Shown here one piece after another: positions 58,298 through 64,000 of a stretch of 64,000 bases of DNA. Within the stretch, counting starts at the first letter, position 1. Each line of letters opens with the position of its first letter. The stretch spans positions 62,001 to 126,000 of the forward strand of contig NZ_CBYM010000005.1 in assembly GCF_000577815.1 (NCBI RefSeq), in the 5' to 3' direction. The stretch comes from Clostridium saudiense. Lineage in GTDB: Bacteria; Bacillota; Clostridia; Clostridiales; Clostridiaceae. Position numbers and translations under genes: made by a program. The notes beneath the pieces are model-generated. The model was not told the origin of the DNA and ran no database searches. It saw nothing but the letters and a program-made list of their open reading frames with translations.

Positions 58298-60229
58298 GTG
58301 ATAAAAAGTCCAAGATTACAAAAAATATTAGAATTATTATTTGAAAATACTGAAATAATTACGGGGGAGTTTTTATGCAATAACCTTGGGGTTTCATCGA
58401 GAACTGTGAGAAGTGATATAAAAGAATTAAATAAAATTCTAGAAAGAAATGGTGCAAGTATAGTTTCTGAGAAAGCAAGAGGATATAAATTAAATATAAA
58501 AAATGAAGTGTTATTTAATAGCTTAATTAATAATAACAAAAGTAAAGGTGAAGATAGCAGTACAGCATTAGGAAGAGCAGAGAGTATAATTTCACAATTT
58601 TTAATAAATAACTTAGATAATATTGAAGGAATAACACAAATTGAATTGGCAGATAGATTATTCATAAGTGTTTCTTCATTAAAAAATGATATGAAAATAG
58701 TAAAGGATATTTTAGAAAAGTATCATCTAAATATTGAGAAAATAAGTAATAAGGGTCTAAGAATTATAGGAGAAGAGGAAGATATAAGAAGTTGTATAAA
58801 GAAATATAATAAGAGTAATACAGAGCTCAGTGAAAGGATACAAGAAAGTTTAAATTTAATATTAGGAAATAATAATGAAGAGATAATAACTACTATTGTA
58901 AAAAGTAATATAGATAAATTTGATTTTAAATTATCAGATAAGGCATTAAGAGATATTATTTCATTGATTTTAATTATGATTGTTAGAAATAATAATCATA
59001 ATAATGTTAAATATAGTGAAGAAACAAAGAAGAAATTAAGTGAAGCATGGAGATATGGAGTAGCAAAGGTTATTTGTGATGATATTTCTGAACGATTTGG
59101 AATTGTTTTAGAAGAAATAGAGATTCTTTATTTAACAAAATATATGGTTTCTAGCAGTTCTATTAAAATTAAAACAAAAGATGGTATGAAGCTTAATAAT
59201 GAATACGAGCTAGTTAGAAAAATACTTTTAAAAATTAAGGATAAATTTAATATTAATTTATTAGAAGACAATGTTTTAATAGATTTTTTAGTACATCATT
59301 TAAAAGCTTCAATTTATAGAGCTCAATATGGAATTATTGTTGAAAATTCATTATTAAGTGCTATAAAAAATAATTATCCATTTGCTTTAGAACTATCTGT
59401 TTATTCAAATGAAATAATAAAAGAAGCTATTGGATGTGATTTAAAGGAAGACGATATTGGATTTATAGCATTACACTTTGCTGCTGCAATAGAAAGGCTT
59501 AAAGATAATTTAAATAAAAATAAGAAAAATGTAATGATTGTTTGTGAAAATGGTGTTGGAACCTCTTTATTATTAAAGGTAAAGTTAGAAGCTAAATTTA
59601 AAGATAGAATCAATATAATAGATACTATTCCAAAATATGAATTTAATGAAGAGATTTTAAATTCTTATGATTTAATAATTTCAACAATTAATCTAAAAAG
59701 TGATTCAGAGAAAATTATTTATGTTAAAAGTCTCTTAGATAATGGAGAAATAGCATTTATTGAAGATAAATTTAATGGAAATTCTTTAGGTAATAATGTT
59801 TTAGTTAGTAAATTTAAAGAATCCTTATTTTTTAATCATTTAGATGTAGATACAAGGGATGAAGCATTAGAAAACATAACAAGTAAATTAATTGATGAAG
59901 GCTATATAACACAATGCGTTAAAGAAAATATTTTTAAAAGGGAAGATTTAGCTAGCACAGAAATTGGGGAATTAGTGGCAATACCTCATGATATGAATGA
60001 AGAGATTAAGCAATCGTTTATTTCAGTATCTGTGTTTAATAAAGCTATTACATGGGATAAAGAAAAGGTGCAGGTAGTATTTTTTATTGGGATGTCTATG
60101 GTAGATAAGGAAGAGTGGAAATCTTACTTGGAGCAAATCTATAAAAATATAATAGATGGTGAAATTATAAGAAAAATAATTAAGTGCCAAAACTTTGAAG
60201 AATTAAAGATGATAGTATCAAAATTTTAA
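58298..60229 (+). CDS. PRD-type transcriptional activator with EIIB- and EIIA-like domains
   Basis: A 643-residue regulator of the LicR/MtlR/ManR class. Residues 1-65 are an HTH_11 domain (LCNNLGVSSRTVRSDIKEL), about 90-160 an Mga-like helix-turn-helix (LADRLFISVSSLKNDM), then two PTS regulation domains, an EIIB-like domain with VMIVCENGVGTSLLLK and a C-terminal EIIA-like domain with GELVAIPHD carrying the phosphohistidine. Phosphorylation tunes its activity to sugar supply. The start is GTG 58298 after AGGGTGA. It most likely controls the fructose-type PTS genes that follow, through the TTTCCT-N7-AGGAAA sites. Confidence 0.9.
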   Translation: MIKSPRLQKILELLFENTEIITGEFLCNNLGVSSRTVRSDIKELNKILERNGASIVSEKARGYKLNIKNEVLFNSLINNNKSKGEDSSTALGRAESIISQFLINNLDNIEGITQIELADRLFISVSSLKNDMKIVKDILEKYHLNIEKISNKGLRIIGEEEDIRSCIKKYNKSNTELSERIQESLNLILGNNNEEIITTIVKSNIDKFDFKLSDKALRDIISLILIMIVRNNNHNNVKYSEETKKKLSEAWRYGVAKVICDDISERFGIVLEEIEILYLTKYMVSSSSIKIKTKDGMKLNNEYELVRKILLKIKDKFNINLLEDNVLIDFLVHHLKASIYRAQYGIIVENSLLSAIKNNYPFALELSVYSNEIIKEAIGCDLKEDDIGFIALHFAAAIERLKDNLNKNKKNVMIVCENGVGTSLLLKVKLEAKFKDRINIIDTIPKYEFNEEILNSYDLIISTINLKSDSEKIIYVKSLLDNGEIAFIEDKFNGNSLGNNVLVSKFKESLFFNHLDVDTRDEALENITSKLIDEGYITQCVKENIFKREDLASTEIGELVAIPHDMNEEIKQSFISVSVFNKAITWDKEKVQVVFFIGMSMVDKEEWKSYLEQIYKNIIDGEIIRKIIKCQNFEELKMIVSKF

Positions 60230-60247
60230 ATGCATGTAGGTAATATA

Positions 60248-60304
60248 TTTCCTCTTAAAAAGGAAATGGAATGTCTGATATATTATTTCCTTTTTAAGAG
60301 GAAA
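60248..60304. promoter_or_regulatory. 20-bp inverted repeat with two TTTCCT-N7-AGGAAA dyads
   Basis: Positions 60248-60267 and 60285-60304 are perfect complements over 20 bp with a 17-base loop, so the RNA can form a strong hairpin and end the regulator transcript. Each arm is itself a dyad TTTCCT-N7-AGGAAA. The right arm ends about ten bases before a poor -35 (TATGAA, 60314-60319) and a TATAAT at 60337-60342, as expected for an activator-dependent promoter. Confidence 0.7.
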
Positions 60305-60408
60305 AAGTATAACTATGAATATGTTTACATTAACTCTATAATTAAGTCATAAGGTGAGTGAAAGAAACTCAAGAAGACGAATAAATAATTAAATGGAGGC
60401 GTTAATAT

Positions 60409-61857
60409 ATGAAATTACTAGCAATAACTTCATGCCCAGTAGGTATAGCTCATACTTACATAGCTGCAGAAAAGTTGAATAAAATGGCAAAGAAAATGGG
60501 AGTTGATATTAAAGTCGAGACTCAAGGTTCAACAGGAGCTGAAAATGTTATTACGGAGCAAGATATAAAAGAAGCAGATGGAATTATCATTGCAGCAGAC
60601 AAAGCTGTTAGTTTAGAAAGATTTGAAGGAATGGCAATGATAGAATGTCCAATAGCTAGAGCAATAAAAGAGCCAGATGTTTTAATTCAAATGTTCTTAG
60701 ATGGAAAAGTTGAAAAGAAAAAATCAAATATAAATTCAGCAAAAAAAATAAAAAGTGTAGAAGAAGAAAAGAAAGCAATAAAAGCTAAACAGCCAGCATT
60801 TTATAAGCATTTAATGGGTGGAGTTTCTTACATGATTCCAGTTGTAGTAGTTGCAGGATTGTTAATTGCTTTAGCATTAGCATTTGGTGGACAACCTACA
60901 GAAGCGGGCTTAGTAGTTCCAGATGATTCATTGTGGAAGAGTGTTGAACAAATTGGAGCTGCAGGCTTTACATTCATGGTACCAATTTTATCAGGATTCA
61001 TTGCATATTCAATTGCAGATAGACCAGGTTTAGTACCAGGATTAATTGGCGGATATATAGCAGCAAATGGTTATTTCTATGGATCAGAAGCAAATGCAGG
61101 TTTCTTAGGTGGTATTGTAACAGGTTTCTTAGCAGGTTATATAGTTAAGGGATTAAAGTCAATAAAAGTTCCAAATATGATTAAACCAATTATGCCAATC
61201 ATAATTATTCCAATCATATCAACATTAGTAACAGGTTTAGCATTTATATTCGTTTTGGGTGGACCAATTACAATTGTATTTGAAAGTTTAACTAATTTCT
61301 TAGCATGTTTATCAGGTACTAGTTCAGTAGTTTTAGCAACAATTTTAGGTGCGATGATAGCGTTTGATATGGGTGGGCCAGTTAATAAAACAGCATTTTT
61401 ATTTGGTGTATCAATGATTACAGCAGGTAACCCAGAAGTAATGGGACCAATTGCAGCGGCAGTAGCAATTCCACCAATTGGTATGGGAATCGCAACATTC
61501 ATAGGAAAGAAGTATTATAGCAAAGAAGAATTAGATGCTGGTAAGGCTGCTTTTGCAATGGGGCTTTGTGGAATAACAGAAGGGGCAATCCCATTTGCAT
61601 CAATGGATCCATTAAGAGTTATACCATCATTAATGGTAGGTTCAATAGTTGGAGCTAACATTGCAGCACTAGCAAAAGTAACAGATATAGTACCACATGG
61701 TGGTCCGATTGTAGCGTTAATGGGTGGTATTGAAGGAATTTTAATGTTCTTTGTAGCAATTATTGCAGGATCAGCAATAACTGCAGTAATGGTAAATGTA
61801 TTGAAGGCAAATAAATATAAAAAAAGTGAACAAGAAAATGAAAAAGTAGCCGCATAA
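60409..61857 (+). CDS. fruA: Fructose-type PTS permease, EIIBC
   Basis: A 482-residue EIIBC of the fructose-mannitol PTS family. The EIIB domain (1-100) has the phosphocysteine in ITSCPVGIAHTYIAAE; the EIIC domain from about residue 130 has eight or more membrane segments and GGPVNKTAF and GITEGAIPFA loops. Imports and phosphorylates fructose or a related sugar. EIIA is encoded by the following gene. GGAGG precedes the ATG. The symbol is by family; no 1-phosphofructokinase gene is in the window, so the actual sugar is uncertain. Confidence 0.88.
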   Translation: MKLLAITSCPVGIAHTYIAAEKLNKMAKKMGVDIKVETQGSTGAENVITEQDIKEADGIIIAADKAVSLERFEGMAMIECPIARAIKEPDVLIQMFLDGKVEKKKSNINSAKKIKSVEEEKKAIKAKQPAFYKHLMGGVSYMIPVVVVAGLLIALALAFGGQPTEAGLVVPDDSLWKSVEQIGAAGFTFMVPILSGFIAYSIADRPGLVPGLIGGYIAANGYFYGSEANAGFLGGIVTGFLAGYIVKGLKSIKVPNMIKPIMPIIIIPIISTLVTGLAFIFVLGGPITIVFESLTNFLACLSGTSSVVLATILGAMIAFDMGGPVNKTAFLFGVSMITAGNPEVMGPIAAAVAIPPIGMGIATFIGKKYYSKEELDAGKAAFAMGLCGITEGAIPFASMDPLRVIPSLMVGSIVGANIAALAKVTDIVPHGGPIVALMGGIEGILMFFVAIIAGSAITAVMVNVLKANKYKKSEQENEKVAA

Positions 61858-61887
61858 TAGATAATAGAAGTTTAAGGAGTGATAATT

Positions 61888-62334
61888 ATGAATAAATTAT
61901 TTGATATAAAATATGTAGATTTAGATTTAAACACAAAAGAAAAATTTGAAACAATTAGACATTTAGCAAAATTAGCACAAGATAGATTAATAGATGTTGA
62001 TAAGTATGTTGAAGATGTAAAAGCTAGAGAAGCGATGTCAACAACAGGAATTGGTGATGGAGTAGCAATTCCACATGCAAAATCAGCTTATGTTAAATTT
62101 CCAACCGTAATAGTTGGGAAAAGTTCTAAAGGAATTGATTGGGAATCGCTAGATGATGAACCAGTTAATTTAGTGTTCTTAATAGCGGTGCCAGAAGGCG
62201 AAGGAAATGAACATTTAAAGATACTTCAAGTATTAGCTGTAAGTTTAATGGATGATGAATTCAAAGATGAAATTATAGCAGCAAAGGACAAAGAAACAAT
62301 TTGTGAAATGCTTTTAGCTAAAACAAATAAATAG
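61888..62334 (+). CDS. Fructose-type PTS EIIA
   Basis: A 148-residue EIIA of the fructose type. The active histidine is in TGIGDGVAIPHAKS near residue 62; VNLVFLIAVPEGEGNEHLKIL is the conserved second half. It passes phosphate to the EIIBC encoded 30 bases upstream. ATG 61888 follows AAGGAGTG at a proper distance; the GTG at 61879 lies in that site. Closed by a terminator. Confidence 0.93.
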   Translation: MNKLFDIKYVDLDLNTKEKFETIRHLAKLAQDRLIDVDKYVEDVKAREAMSTTGIGDGVAIPHAKSAYVKFPTVIVGKSSKGIDWESLDDEPVNLVFLIAVPEGEGNEHLKILQVLAVSLMDDEFKDEIIAAKDKETICEMLLAKTNK

Positions 62335-62338
62335 TAAA

Positions 62339-62378
62339 AATAGAGCTGAATCAAAGGCAGATTCAGCTCTATTTTTAT
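62339..62378 (+). terminator. Intrinsic terminator of the PTS operon
   Basis: A 14-bp perfect stem, AATAGAGCTGAATC (62339-62352) with its complement (62360-62373), followed by TTTTT. Confidence 0.9.
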
Positions 62379-62420
62379 GTTTTTTTATGTGAGATGAATG
62401 TGAACAATGAGTGAATAATA

Positions 62421-62449
62421 TTGACAAAATATATTTAGGGTGATAATCT
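62421..62449 (+). promoter_or_regulatory. Promoter of the degV-like gene
   Basis: TTGACA (62421-62426), 17-base spacer, TAATCT (62444-62449) with an extended -10 TG at 62441-62442. Confidence 0.65.
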
Positions 62450-62536
62450 AAAACAAATAGTTTTCAAAACTATGTCTTTTAGAATGAAACTCAAAATAGT
62501 TTAGAATAATATATTAAATGATTGGAGAGAGGATTT

Positions 62537-63388
62537 ATGATAAGAATAGTATCTGATTCATCAGCATTATATTCAAAAAAAGATGGACAAGCAAAGGGAG
62601 TTACGATTGCACCATTGATAGTAACTATTAATGGTAAAACTTATAGAGAGTATGAAGATATAAATACTGAGGAATTTATTAATATAATTAATGAAGGACA
62701 TATTCCAGTTTCATCACAGCCTGCTATAGGAGAAGTATTAAATATTTATGATGAAAATATAGAAGATGAGATAATTAATATTTCAATGGCAGACGGATTG
62801 TCTGGGACTTATAATTCAGCATGTGTTGCAAAAGATATGGCGACTAACGCGGATCGTATTGAAGTAATTAATTCAGAAACTTTATGTGGTCCGCAAAATT
62901 ATTTAGTTGATTTAGCAGTGGAGCTTGTTAAATTAGGAAAAACTAAAAATGAAATAGTTAGTGAAATAAAAAAGGCAATGGAAGAAACAAAATCATTTTT
63001 AATACCACATGATTTTGATTATTTAGTAAGAGGGGGAAGATTATCTCCTATTGTTGGGAAAATAGGAAGTGTAATTAAATTAGTACCTGTTATGACTCTT
63101 GCTGAAGATAAAAAATCTTTAGTGAAATTTACAACAAAACGTACACTCAAAAAGGCAATACAAAAAATAAGTGAAGAAATGATTAATAATAATGTAGATT
63201 CAAATTATAAAATTTATATTTCACATGCATGTAATGAAGAATTGGCAAAAGATACAAAAAATATTATACTAGAATATATAGAAAATGCAGATATAGAAAT
63301 TAAAATGTTAGGACCAGTATTTACCACTCAAGGAGGTCCAAGCTGTATTTCTGTACAATACATTAAAAAGCATGATGCATTAAAGTAG
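62537..63388 (+). CDS. DegV-family fatty-acid-binding protein
   Basis: A 283-residue DegV/FakB-type protein. It begins MIRIVSDSSALYSKK, has SQPAIGEVLNIYDE, the SMADGLSGTYNSA loop that binds the fatty acid carboxylate, and DYLVRGGRLSP. FakB proteins present fatty acids to a kinase for phospholipid synthesis; the kinase is not in the window. ATG 62537 is used because GGAGAGAGG lies just upstream of it and inside an alternative TTG-started version. Next gene is a DUF1836 protein. Confidence 0.88.
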   Translation: MIRIVSDSSALYSKKDGQAKGVTIAPLIVTINGKTYREYEDINTEEFINIINEGHIPVSSQPAIGEVLNIYDENIEDEIINISMADGLSGTYNSACVAKDMATNADRIEVINSETLCGPQNYLVDLAVELVKLGKTKNEIVSEIKKAMEETKSFLIPHDFDYLVRGGRLSPIVGKIGSVIKLVPVMTLAEDKKSLVKFTTKRTLKKAIQKISEEMINNNVDSNYKIYISHACNEELAKDTKNIILEYIENADIEIKMLGPVFTTQGGPSCISVQYIKKHDALK

Positions 63389-63400
63389 AGAGGAGGAAAC

Positions 63401-63895
63401 ATGGAGTCTTTTGATTTTTCTATACCAAGATTTAAGGAATTACCAAAGGTTCCACTTTATAAAGATCAAGTAATTACATATTTAGAGGAATTAGCAAAAA
63501 CGTTAAATATTGAAAGTGATGAAAAATTATTAACACCAACTATGTTGAATAATTATGTTAAACAAAAAGTTATTTTGCCGCCTAAGGATAAAAAATATAA
63601 TGAAGAACATTTAGCACACTTAATAGTTGTTTGTGTATTAAAACAGGTATTTAGTTTACATGAGATATGTGATTTAATAAATATTCAAATGGAAAGTTGT
63701 CCAATTGAAGTTGCTTATGATTATTTTTGCGATGAAACTGAGCAAGCAATTAAGTCAGTATTTTTCACAAGAGATTTTTCAAAGACTTCTAAATCAAGTA
63801 ATTATACAAGGGAAAGTGAAATATTAAAATCAGCAGTTATGGCATTTGCACATAAATTATATATTAAGCAACAATTAACTTATATATATAAATGA
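63401..63895 (+). CDS. DUF1836 protein
   Basis: A 164-residue DUF1836 protein. The N-terminal half has LTPTMLNNYVKQKVILPPKDKKY, a MerR-like helix-turn-helix pattern common to this family, and EEHLAHLIVVCVLKQVFSL. The function is not known; it may be a regulator. AGAGGAGG precedes the ATG 12 bases after the degV stop, so the two are co-transcribed. Confidence 0.82.
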   Translation: MESFDFSIPRFKELPKVPLYKDQVITYLEELAKTLNIESDEKLLTPTMLNNYVKQKVILPPKDKKYNEEHLAHLIVVCVLKQVFSLHEICDLINIQMESCPIEVAYDYFCDETEQAIKSVFFTRDFSKTSKSSNYTRESEILKSAVMAFAHKLYIKQQLTYIYK

Positions 63896-63952
63896 CAGAA
63901 AAAAATATTAGCTTTCTGAAACTTAATGAAATCTACTAATAAAGAATAGATA

Positions 63953-64000
63953 AATGGAGTACCTCTAGGAATTGTTATAATTCCTAGAAGTACTCCATTT
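63953..64000 (+). terminator. Intrinsic terminator at the window end
   Basis: AATGGAGTAC and CTAGGAATT arms (63953-63974) match AATTCCTAG and GTACTCCATT (63980-63999), then T. It ends the degV unit. Confidence 0.75.

Overview
The window is an AT-rich (roughly 30% G+C by eye) stretch of a low-GC Firmicutes chromosome, most probably Clostridium sensu stricto. Pointers are clostridial fermentation and sugar genes (pyruvate formate-lyase with its activase, sucrose and fructose PTS operons), GGAGG-type ribosome binding sites and AGA/ATA-rich codon use. No rRNA, tRNA, CRISPR array or insertion sequence was seen.

Positions 1 to about 30.9 kb are most of a siphovirus-type prophage that enters from the left edge. 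Order: replication module (VapE-type ATPase, VRR-NUC nuclease, SNF2 helicase), a late-regulator-like gene (DUF1492 type), HNH endonuclease, a G+C-rich cos-like segment, terminase, HK97-type head genes, tail genes including a -1 frameshifted chaperone and a repeat-rich tape measure, holin, amidase, and two tandem large serine recombinases at the right end. The lysogeny module and left attachment site lie outside the window. Several cargo units interrupt this order: an Abi_2/AbiF-type HEPN gene bracketed by two copies of a structured RNA (3.8-4.9 kb), an orphan methyltransferase followed by an amidoligase/cyclotransferase pair (5.7-8.9 kb), two MazF/PemK-like genes without antitoxins, and a ParB-like plus Mrr-like nuclease pair between major tail protein and tail chaperone (17.1-18.9 kb).

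From 30.9 to 33.5 kb is a border zone: a two-gene GHKL-ATPase/DUF4325 unit, a LAGLIDADG endonuclease gene broken at an A9 run, and a long non-coding stretch that runs into the pfl promoter.

From 33.5 to 64 kb is ordinary chromosome in short operons: pflB-pflA; a cytoplasmic GH53 galactanase; a sucrose regulon (LacI regulator, EIIBC, sucrose-6-phosphate hydrolase); an MFS transporter; an iron-siderophore locus (AraC and DtxR-type regulators divergent from an ABC importer and a siderophore esterase); a metallo-beta-lactamase-fold hydrolase, an ArsR regulator and a nitroreductase; a MATE pump with its MerR regulator; a peroxide-defence pair (AhpC and a rearranged AhpF-like reductase); an M32 carboxypeptidase; a fructose-type PTS with its PRD activator; DegV and DUF1836 proteins. 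Many have recognisable operators: GTTAGC-N4-GCTAAC at the iron locus, TTTCCT-N7-AGGAAA at the fructose locus, a 19-bp-spaced MerR promoter, a PerR-like box, and Rex-like sites.

The most interesting unit is the AbiF-like gene with paired structured RNAs. The two RNAs keep the same internal-loop sequences while their closing stem changes by compensatory pairs, and the first has its own consensus promoter and ends at the toxin gene's ribosome binding site.
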